Shown here: one piece after another, positions 7,173 through 12,807 of the stretch
Numbering within the stretch: the first letter of the stretch is position 1
Layout of the letters: every line of letters begins with the position of its first letter
Assembly (NCBI GenBank): GCA_023419875.1
Contig: JAEZXM010000278.1
Location: 1 to 17,117, forward strand
Direction: 5' to 3'
DNA length: 17,117 nucleotides
Source of the DNA: Pseudomonadota bacterium
GTDB lineage: Bacteria; Myxococcota; Myxococcia; Myxococcales; Anaeromyxobacteraceae
The notes under the pieces: generated by a model
Database searches by the model: none
Told to the model about the DNA's origin: nothing
What the model saw: only the letters and a program-made list of their open reading frames with translations
Program-made: the position numbers and the translations under genes

Positions 7173-8129
7173 ATGGCGGCCACGTTCATCAAGCGGATCG
7201 ACAGGCCGGTGCTGGCGGGGAGCGGGGCGATCGTGCTGCTCTTGGTGGCCGGGGGCCTGTACTCCTCCAGCTTCGTCTCGCCCGCCTACCTGCTCCAGCA
7301 GCTGCAGGTGGCCTCGTTCCTGGGGATCGTCGCCACCGGGCTGATGCTGGTCATCCTGCTGGGCCACATCGATCTCTCCGCGCCGTGGGCGATCACCATG
7401 GGTGGAATGATGTCGGTCGCTGCCGGGGCCTGGACCCGGCCCGGCGGCGCGTGGGCCATCCCCTTCGCCGTGCTCTGCGGGCTCGGGATGGGGCTGTTCA
7501 ACGGGTTCGGCGTCGCCTACCTGCGCATCCCCTCGATGATCTTCACCCTGGGCGTGAACGCGATCGCGCAGGGGCTGATGATCGTGCACACGAGCGGCTT
7601 CGCCCCGCAGGACCAGGCCACCCCCACGATGCAGCTCCTCGCGGTGGGGCGGTCGATCCTCGGCATCCCGAACGCCGTCTGGGTGTGGGCGGCGGTCGGG
7701 GGCCTGACCGTGCTGCTCCTCAACCGCACCGCCTTCGGGCGCCGGGTCTACGCCATCGGGAACAACGAGCGGGCCGTCTTCCTGTCGCGCGCCAACGGCA
7801 ACCTGGTGGTGGTCGGCTGCTTCGCGGCGGCAGGTGCCCTCTCCGCGCTCGCCGGCGCGCTCCTGGCCGGCTACTCGACCAGGGCTTACCAGGCGATGGG
7901 CGACCCCTACCTCCTGCCGGCGATCGCCGCGGTGGTGCTGGGCGGGACCAGCATCCTGGGCGGACGCGGCAGGTACCTCGGCACGGTGATCGGCGTCGTG
8001 GTGATCACCCTGCTCCAGTCGATGCTGTCCATCGTGCAGCTGCCCGAGGCCGGCCGCCAGGTGGCCTACGGGCTGGTCATCATCGGGATGCTCCTCGCGT
8101 ACGGGCGCGGCGAGCGGAACGGGGTCTAG
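7173..8129 (+). CDS. Sugar ABC importer permease 2 (RbsC type)
   Basis: A 318-residue inner-membrane permease, last gene of the importer operon. It starts with a short cytoplasmic leader (MAATFIKRIDRP) before a membrane segment at about 14-30. GHIDLSA at 64-70 is the counterpart of GxDLSVG, and VVLGGTSILGGRGRYLG at 254-270 is the conserved cytoplasmic loop of the family. The ATG at 7173 has GAGGG 5 nt upstream. Two different permeases in one operon suggest a heterodimeric pore, seen in part of the CUT2 family. The TAG at 8127-8129 overlaps the stop of the opposite-strand propeller gene, leaving no space for a terminator. Confidence 0.92.
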   Translation: MAATFIKRIDRPVLAGSGAIVLLLVAGGLYSSSFVSPAYLLQQLQVASFLGIVATGLMLVILLGHIDLSAPWAITMGGMMSVAAGAWTRPGGAWAIPFAVLCGLGMGLFNGFGVAYLRIPSMIFTLGVNAIAQGLMIVHTSGFAPQDQATPTMQLLAVGRSILGIPNAVWVWAAVGGLTVLLLNRTAFGRRVYAIGNNERAVFLSRANGNLVVVGCFAAAGALSALAGALLAGYSTRAYQAMGDPYLLPAIAAVVLGGTSILGGRGRYLGTVIGVVVITLLQSMLSIVQLPEAGRQVAYGLVIIGMLLAYGRGERNGV

Positions 8130-9139
8130 GTGTGCGGCGTGTAGCGGACGATCTGGCCGCTGGCCTGGTTCGCGGAGAGAACGTGGTCGGCCCCGGCGTG
8201 GGAGACCACGACCATGTTGGCCGCCCCGGCACCTCGCTCCAGCACGATCCGGCGCGGCTGGGCGGGGGCGGAAGGATCGAACTGGAACAGCACCAGCTCC
8301 CGGGCGCCGGCCCGGCTGCTCACCAGCACGCTGGGGTCGCCCAGGAACACGCCGGCCAGGAGGCCGTGGCCGAACTCCAGCTCGGCCTCCCAGAACCGCG
8401 TCCAACCGGACGGAGCGCGCCGGTAGGCCCGCAGCGCGTTCCCGTGGAACGGCTCGATGGTGAGGAGCTCCGCCTCCCCGTCGCCGTCCACGTCGAGCAA
8501 AGCCATCTCGCTGGTCTCGGACGGGAACACCTGGCGGACCGGCCACCGTGGCCCGGGCTCCTCCAGGTCGATGGCCAGGAGCCCCTGCTGCCCGCCGATG
8601 AGGAGCGAGCTCCGCCCCTCGAAGCGGGCGAGCAGGAAGCCGTGGTTCTTGTGGATCCCGGTCAGCACCGGCTCGAGCCGGAGGCGGGTGGGGTCGTGGT
8701 CCGGCTCCGCGGCGTACACCGCACCGGGCTGGCTCCAGTCGGCCGCGTTCTTCTTGTCGGCGGCCAGGCTGGCCGCCAGCAGCACGCGGCGCCCGGCGCG
8801 CACTCCGAAGCCGATGCGGTGCGCGAACGGCAGGTCCAGCACCCGCTCCGGCTCGGCCCCCGCGCGTATCCGATAGATGCCGCCGCCCTGGAATTGGTAG
8901 CCGGGGAAGCAGCCCATGATCGCGTACAGATCCTCCGGCCTGGCCGGGTCGGCGGCCACGCCCATGCAGCCGCCCGGGCCGGCGGCGAGCAGGCGCGCCA
9001 CCTGGTACGGAGGATCGATCCGGACGACGGCTCCATGATCCTCGGTCCCGCACACGACGGGCGCGCCCGGGCCGGCGCCGAGCACGGCCATGGCGTAGGG
9101 CATGGGCATCTCGTGGATGACGACCCTGTCGAACGTCAC
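8126..9139 (-). CDS. Uncharacterised seven-bladed beta-propeller protein (FG-GAP/VCBS-like)
   Basis: A 337-residue protein without signal peptide or membrane segment, so probably cytoplasmic. GTG at 9139 is chosen because GAGGAGG lies just upstream; a longer frame to 9790 runs antisense through the next gene. I count seven repeats of 43-59 residues, each starting with a hydrophobic strand preceded by a polar or special residue: Y15, C58, H107, H166, E211, H258, N308. Most are followed by a turn and a second hydrophobic strand. The N-terminal strand (TFDRVVIHE) would close the last blade. DVDGDGEAELL (216-226) is an FG-GAP-type acidic loop, followed by EPFHGN (229-234). I recall similar proteins from Firmicutes (KKN..DWS.PG, KNHG, DGDGE.EL.TIEPFHGN) annotated only as FG-GAP repeat proteins. 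The function is unknown. It could be a lactonase, lyase or epimerase, since many propellers bind metal and substrate in the central channel. It is divergent from the HIBDH-like gene. Confidence 0.75.
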   Translation of the reverse strand: MTFDRVVIHEMPMPYAMAVLGAGPGAPVVCGTEDHGAVVRIDPPYQVARLLAAGPGGCMGVAADPARPEDLYAIMGCFPGYQFQGGGIYRIRAGAEPERVLDLPFAHRIGFGVRAGRRVLLAASLAADKKNAADWSQPGAVYAAEPDHDPTRLRLEPVLTGIHKNHGFLLARFEGRSSLLIGGQQGLLAIDLEEPGPRWPVRQVFPSETSEMALLDVDGDGEAELLTIEPFHGNALRAYRRAPSGWTRFWEAELEFGHGLLAGVFLGDPSVLVSSRAGARELVLFQFDPSAPAQPRRIVLERGAGAANMVVVSHAGADHVLSANQASGQIVRYTPHT

Positions 9140-9212
9140 GCGGGCCTCCTCGGGCGAATCGGCAATGGACCACGACCAGGAACCCCAATGACCGCTGGAT
9201 GAGGAGGTTGCC

Positions 9213-10082
9213 ATGCCGGAAAGGGTTGGATTCGTGGGGCTGGGCGTGATGGGGAGGCCGATGGCGGAGAACCTCGCGCGGAGCTTCGAGGTGGTCGCGT
9301 TCGACACGCGCGCGGAGCGGCTCGACGGATTGGCCGGGGCGAAGAAGGCGTCCAGCCTGGAGGAGCTCGCCCGCACGTGCCCGGTCGTCTGCCTGTCGCT
9401 GCCCTCCGCGGCGATCGTGGAGGAGGTCGTGCTCGGTCGGGGAGGACTCCTCGAGGCGCTGGGCCGGGGGTCGCTCGTCATCGACCTCAGCACCAGCCTG
9501 CCGGCGAGCTCGCGCCGCATCGCTGCCCGCCTGGCCGAGCGCGGGGTGGAGTTCGCCGACGCGCCGGTGAGCGGTGGCGAGGAGGGCGCGCGATCGGCCA
9601 GCCTGGCCATCATGGTCGGGGCTCCCGGCGGCACGTTCGAGCGCTGCCGGCCCGTCCTCTCGGCCGTGGGCCGATCGGTGGTCCGCGTCGGCGACGTCGG
9701 GGCGGGCGATCTCGCCAAGCTCGTCAACAACATGATCGTCGGGTCGACCTTCGCGGTGATCGCCGAGGGGTTCGCGCTCGCGGCCCGCAACGGCGTGGAT
9801 CCGCAGAGCCTCTACCTGGCCATCCGGGACGGCTGGGCGGGGTCGAAGGTGCTGGACGTGAGCGCCCGGGAGATCGTCGCCCGCCGGTACGTGCCCGGGG
9901 GGACGATCGACATGCTCCAGAAGGATCTCTCGTATGCGCGCGCGGTGGCCGCGGAGTGCAAGTCTCCCGCCCCGATGACCGCCGCCGCGCACGAGCTGCT
10001 CGTGGCCGCCCAGTCCGACGGCCGCGGGGCCGAGTCGCAACCGGCGCTCTTCGAGCTCTGGGCCCGGCCCCGCTCGTCCTGA
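9213..10082 (+). CDS. 3-hydroxyisobutyrate-dehydrogenase-like NAD(P)-dependent oxidoreductase
   Basis: A 289-residue beta-hydroxyacid dehydrogenase. The N-terminal Rossmann domain has GLGVMG (9-14) and D31 after the second strand, which favours NAD. The substrate loop DAPVSGG is at 116-122, the catalytic lysine is K169 in the KLVNN motif with N173, and K237 in MLQKDL is the second conserved lysine. The length is normal. GAGGAGG lies 5 nt before the ATG. The family oxidises 3-hydroxyisobutyrate, tartronate semialdehyde (reverse direction), threonate and other 2- or 3-hydroxyacids. In sugar-acid clusters such enzymes (LtnD/DenD) attack C4 acids, so an acid side branch of a C4 pathway is possible. 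It is convergent with dhaL, with only 7 nt between the stops. Confidence 0.88.
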   Translation: MPERVGFVGLGVMGRPMAENLARSFEVVAFDTRAERLDGLAGAKKASSLEELARTCPVVCLSLPSAAIVEEVVLGRGGLLEALGRGSLVIDLSTSLPASSRRIAARLAERGVEFADAPVSGGEEGARSASLAIMVGAPGGTFERCRPVLSAVGRSVVRVGDVGAGDLAKLVNNMIVGSTFAVIAEGFALAARNGVDPQSLYLAIRDGWAGSKVLDVSAREIVARRYVPGGTIDMLQKDLSYARAVAAECKSPAPMTAAAHELLVAAQSDGRGAESQPALFELWARPRSS

Positions 10083-10089
10083 GCGGTCG

Positions 10090-10764
10090 CTATGGGCCCG
10101 AGCTGGCGCCGGCGCCGGCGCTCGCCTCCGCCATGACGCCGCGGAGCCAGCCCGACATGACCTCGAGGATGAGGCAGCACGAGGTGGCGCCGGCGTCGAG
10201 CTGGCCTCGCGAGCGCTCTCCCAGGCGGCTCGCCCGCCCGACCCGCGCCACCAGCGCGCGCGTGGAGTCACGCCCCTCCCGTGCGGCCGCGGCCATCCGG
10301 TCGAGGGACTCGGCGAACGAGAGGCCCGCCCGCTGTGCCGCTTCGAAGGCCGCGCGCGCCGGCGCCAGCGTGTCGAGGAGCGTCTTGTCGCCGACCTGCG
10401 CGCCCCCGAGCTCCTGCACCGCGGACTGCGCCGCGGCGAGCATGGCCGAGAAGAGCGGGCCATCCAGCTCGGGGCGATCGGCCACGACCTCGGCCATGTG
10501 CGTGAAGAAGGCGCCGTAGAGCGGCCCCATCGCGCCCCCCACGTCGTCGAACAGCGTCTCGCCCACGACCGCCAGGGCAGCGCCGAGCGGCGGCACGGGA
10601 GCGAGCTTCTGCGCCGCGCCGAGGAAGCCCTTGGCCATGTTGATGCCGTGATCGCCGTCGCCCGTGGCCCCGTCGAGCTCCGACAGGTAGGCGCGGTTCG
10701 CGGCGATGGTGCGCGCCAGCTCGAGGACCAGACCACCGGCGACGTCGGTGCGAACGTGATCCAT
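10090..10764 (-). CDS. dhaL: Dihydroxyacetone/tetrulose kinase, nucleotide-binding subunit DhaL
   Basis: A 224-residue DAK2-domain protein, the ATP/ADP-binding subunit of a ketose kinase. The metal-binding aspartates are in LDGATGDGDHG (D31, D36, D38). GGAMGPLYG is at 76-84, GDKTLLD at 125-131, and the nucleotide lid segment GRASRLGERSRGQLDAGATS at 176-195. All are family signatures. It is the second gene of a two-gene operon: its ATG is 4 nt beyond the dhaK stop. No EIIA-type dhaM lies in the window, so it may use ATP directly or rely on a distant PTS partner. Together with DhaK it should phosphorylate dihydroxyacetone, glyceraldehyde or a tetrulose; DhaK-family enzymes are the erythrulose kinases of M. 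smegmatis. It ends 7 nt from the convergent dehydrogenase. Confidence 0.92.
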   Translation of the reverse strand: MDHVRTDVAGGLVLELARTIAANRAYLSELDGATGDGDHGINMAKGFLGAAQKLAPVPPLGAALAVVGETLFDDVGGAMGPLYGAFFTHMAEVVADRPELDGPLFSAMLAAAQSAVQELGGAQVGDKTLLDTLAPARAAFEAAQRAGLSFAESLDRMAAAAREGRDSTRALVARVGRASRLGERSRGQLDAGATSCCLILEVMSGWLRGVMAEASAGAGASSGP

Positions 10765-10768
10765 GGCG

Positions 10769-11770
10769 TCACCCCACCACCGTGAGCCCGGGAGACCGGC
10801 ACGGGTAGGCGAGACACCGGGCCAGCTCGTCGTCGAGGCGCGTGAGCGTGACGGTCACGCCGTTCATCTCGAGCGAGGTGAAGAGGTTCCCCAGGAAGTG
10901 GAAGCGCACCTCGATGCCGCGGCCGGCGAGGATGTCCGCCAGCCGCGCCTGGAGGATGTAGAGCTCCATGAGCGGCGTCGCGCCGAGCCCGGAGACGAGC
11001 AACGAGACCGACATCCCGCGCTCGAAGGGGAGGTCGGGGAGGATGGTCTCCATGGCCAGCTCCGCCATCGCGGTGGCCGAGGGCGTCTTCACGACGCGGA
11101 CGCCGGGCTCGCCGTGGTGCCCGATCCCCACCTCGGTCTGTCCATCCTCGATGTGGAAGTTGGGCTTGCCCACGGCGGGGATGGTGCACGCCGACAGGCC
11201 GAAGCCCATGGAGCGCGTGCTGTCCACGGCCTTCTGCGCGACGGCGATCACCTCGTCGAGGCTCGCGCCCATGGCGGCCTTCGCGCCCGCGACCTTCCAC
11301 ATGACGATCTCGCCGGCCACGCCGCGGCGCTTCGCGCGTTCGGACGCGGGCGCGGAGGGCACGTCGTCGTTGGCGACCACGGTCCGGACCTCGATCCCGT
11401 CCTTCTCGACGGCCTTGATGGCCAGCTTCACGTTCATGTTGTCGCCGGCGTAGTTCCCGTACAGGCAGGCGACCCCGCGCCCCCCGTTCGCGCTCCGGAA
11501 CGCGTCGGCGAACGCGCGGGCGGTCGGGGAGGAGAAGATCTCGCCGATCGCCACCGCGTCGAGCAGGTTGTCGCCCAGGTAGCCGACGAAGGCCGGCTCG
11601 TGCCCCGAGCCTCCGCCCGTGACCAGACCGACCTTGCCGGCGCTCGGCGCTCGGCGGTGACGGAGGACGCGCGGGTTCTCGGTGGGAGCCAAGAGGTCGG
11701 AGTGGACGCCGATGACACCGCGCAGCATGTCGTCCACCACCCGGTCGGGGTCGTCGATGATCCGGTTCAT
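10769..11770 (-). CDS. dhaK: Dihydroxyacetone/tetrulose kinase, substrate-binding subunit DhaK
   Basis: A 333-residue DAK1-domain protein, the ketose-binding subunit. GGGSGHEP (52-59) holds the substrate-gating His57, NYAGDNMN holds D110, and GIGHHGEPG (215-223) supplies the histidine (H219 by alignment to the HGEPG motif) that forms the covalent hemiaminal with the ketone. FHFLGNLFTSLEM near the C-terminus is also typical. I start at ATG 11770 because GAGGAG sits 7 nt upstream and the N-terminus (MNRIIDDPDRVVDDMLRG) matches the family; the frame is open to 12454 but that part runs antisense through the isomerase gene. Covalent ketone capture means the substrate is a short open-chain ketose such as dihydroxyacetone or erythrulose. 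Transcribed first in dhaK-dhaL, divergently from the RpiB homologue. Confidence 0.93.
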   Translation of the reverse strand: MNRIIDDPDRVVDDMLRGVIGVHSDLLAPTENPRVLRHRRAPSAGKVGLVTGGGSGHEPAFVGYLGDNLLDAVAIGEIFSSPTARAFADAFRSANGGRGVACLYGNYAGDNMNVKLAIKAVEKDGIEVRTVVANDDVPSAPASERAKRRGVAGEIVMWKVAGAKAAMGASLDEVIAVAQKAVDSTRSMGFGLSACTIPAVGKPNFHIEDGQTEVGIGHHGEPGVRVVKTPSATAMAELAMETILPDLPFERGMSVSLLVSGLGATPLMELYILQARLADILAGRGIEVRFHFLGNLFTSLEMNGVTVTLTRLDDELARCLAYPCRSPGLTVVG

Positions 11771-11834
11771 CGCGGGCTCCTCACGCCGTTGCACGTTCGG
11801 TGCGACGCGGTTCCTGTTCGGCCCGGTGCGCTCT

Positions 11835-11851
11835 CTGCAAGGTCCTTGCAG
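11835..11851. promoter_or_regulatory. 17-bp palindrome in the dhaK/rpiB divergent promoter region, candidate operator
   Basis: CTGCAAGG-T-CCTTGCAG is a perfect inverted repeat with 8-bp arms and a single central base. It lies 39 bp before the isomerase start and 73 bp before the dhaK start, in a 111-bp divergent spacer, where one repressor could control both directions. There is no T-tract, so it is unlikely to be a terminator. The core decamer GCAAGGTCCT recurs at 1065-1074 upstream of the zinc dehydrogenase. Confidence 0.45.
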
Positions 11852-11881
11852 GGCCCGGGGGCCGCCGCTACGGACTCTCGT

Positions 11882-12370
11882 ATGCGGATCGCGCTTGGCT
11901 GTGACGACGCCGCCCTCGATCTCAAGAACGCGATCCGGGAGCACCTGGAGCGGCTGGGGATCGAGGTGACGGACTTCGGCGTGCAGGAGGCGCGGCCCGT
12001 CGCCTATCCCCTCGTCGCGTTCGCGGTGGCGGAGGCGGTCGCCGCCGGCCGGTTCGAGCGCGCCATCCTGGTCTGCGGGACCGGGATCGGCATGGCCATC
12101 TGCGCCAACAAGGTGCCGGGGGTTCGCGCCGCGCTGTGCCATGACACGTACTCGGCGGAGCGGGCGCGCAAGAGCAACGACGCGCAGGTGCTGACCATGG
12201 GGGCCCGCGTGATCGGCCCCGAGCTGGCGAAGGCGGTCGTCGAGACGTGGGTGCGCTCCGAGTTCGACGCCGAGCACTCGGGCGCCAAGGTCGCGCTGAT
12301 CCGTGCGTACGAGGAGCCGCGCGCGGGGGCGGCGGCGGAGGGGGCGGGAATGGGTGGGGAGGTCGGGTGA
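11882..12370 (+). CDS. rpiB: RpiB/LacAB-family sugar-phosphate isomerase (probably a tetrulose-4-phosphate isomerase)
   Basis: A 162-residue RpiB-fold isomerase that interconverts aldose and ketose phosphates by proton transfer. GCDDA is at 6-10, the catalytic cysteine is C65 in CGTGIGM, and ANKVPGVRAALCHD and RKSNDAQVLTMGARVIGPELA complete the family pattern. Two E. coli RpiB histidines are replaced: the His after GCD is D9, and the ring-opening His of the HND motif is S98 (KSND). This suggests a substrate other than ribose 5-phosphate. The last about 15 residues are a Gly/Ala/Glu tail of low complexity. The start at 11882 matches the family N-terminus, but the RBS is weak. Beside dhaK-dhaL it most likely converts erythrulose 4-phosphate to erythrose 4-phosphate, as DerI does in M. 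smegmatis. Confidence 0.88.
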   Translation: MRIALGCDDAALDLKNAIREHLERLGIEVTDFGVQEARPVAYPLVAFAVAEAVAAGRFERAILVCGTGIGMAICANKVPGVRAALCHDTYSAERARKSNDAQVLTMGARVIGPELAKAVVETWVRSEFDAEHSGAKVALIRAYEEPRAGAAAEGAGMGGEVG

Positions 12371-12475
12371 GGGTTGTGCGAGTTGGCCGACCTGGTCCCC
12401 GATGACCGCATCCGGCGCAGGCTCTTCTCCGACCCGACCCGCCCCTTGACCCAAGGACCGTGGAGCAGATACGGA

Positions 12476-12510
12476 GCAGCCGCTGAGGCCTGAAAGGCCT
12501 CAGCGGCTGC
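12476..12510. terminator. Perfect 15-bp hairpin between the isomerase gene and tRNA-Pro
   Basis: Arms 12476-12490 and 12496-12510 pair perfectly (GCAGCCGCTGAGGCC with its complement) around a TGAAA loop. It lies 12 nt past the tRNA 3' end on the minus strand and 105 nt past the isomerase stop on the plus strand, so it can serve both. No strong T-tract follows on either side (minus strand: TCCGTATCTG), so termination relies on stem strength. Confidence 0.75.
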
Positions 12511-12522
12511 GGGTACCTAGAG

Positions 12523-12596
12523 TCGGGGAGACAGGATTTGAACCTGCGACCCCTTGGTCCCGAACCAAGTGCTCTACCAGACTGAGCCACTCCCCG
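12523..12596 (-). tRNA. tRNA-Pro, anticodon CGG
   Basis: A 74-nt cloverleaf on the minus strand. The acceptor stem CGGGGAG pairs with CTCCCCG and the discriminator is A. The anticodon arm is CTTGG-TTCGGGA-CCAAG, giving anticodon CGG. The T arm contains GGTTCAAATCC and the D arm GTGGCTCAGTCTGGTAGAGCAC. The CCA end is not encoded (ACT follows). It reads CCG, a very common proline codon in this GC-rich DNA. A consensus-like promoter lies 56 nt upstream and a strong hairpin downstream. Confidence 0.96.
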
Positions 12597-12658
12597 TTGC
12601 TGCGGTCCGCCGCGACTTCTGCGGGCTTCGGGAGGGCCCGCCGCGACGTAAGGCCGCG

Positions 12659-12687
12659 TATCTACTGGAGCGGCCGGCGGGTGTCAA
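12659..12687 (-). promoter_or_regulatory. Sigma70-type promoter for tRNA-Pro
   Basis: On the minus strand a perfect -35 TTGACA (12687-12682) is followed after exactly 17 bp by TAGATA (12664-12659) as the -10 element. The predicted transcript start is near 12652, giving a leader of about 56 nt before the tRNA 5' end at 12596. It is the clearest promoter in the window. Confidence 0.75.
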
Positions 12688-12761
12688 GCTTGGACTGGGC
12701 GGGGTGCGATCGGCGCTCGCGGGGGCCGCGACGACGCCACGACAGCGCCTCCAACTGCGGC

Positions 12762-12793
12762 GCGAACGGCGGAGCTCTCACGCCGCCGTTCGC
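12762..12793 (-). terminator. Hairpin downstream of the alpha-galactosidase gene
   Basis: Perfect 11-bp arms, GCGAACGGCGG (12762-12772) and its complement (12783-12793), enclose a 10-nt loop. The hairpin begins 15 nt after the stop of the leftward alpha-galactosidase gene. No T-tract follows, so this is a terminator-like or mRNA-stabilising structure. Confidence 0.6.
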
Positions 12794-12807
12794 ACCCGGT
12801 CGTGTCG

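Noticed and set aside
9140..9212. A sigma54-type promoter (TGG...TTGC) in the divergent gap
   Set aside because: The GG and GC elements are 12 bp apart instead of 10, so the -24/-12 geometry is wrong.
7137..11300. A 1387-codon open frame on the minus strand
   Set aside because: It runs antisense or out of frame through the permease, dehydrogenase and kinase genes, is rich in Arg/Gly/His as expected for shadow frames in GC-rich DNA, and has no recognisable domain beyond those of the real genes.
12371..12475. Possible remnant of an integrase or att site beside tRNA-Pro
   Set aside because: No tyrosine-recombinase motif can be read in this 105-bp stretch and there is no second copy of the tRNA 3' end; only a short GGAGCAG direct repeat is present.
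11922..12590. A minus-strand ORF beginning MAQSGRALGSGPRGRR
   Set aside because: This is the well-known artefact of translating a tRNA gene (tRNA-Pro) and then running antisense through the isomerase gene.
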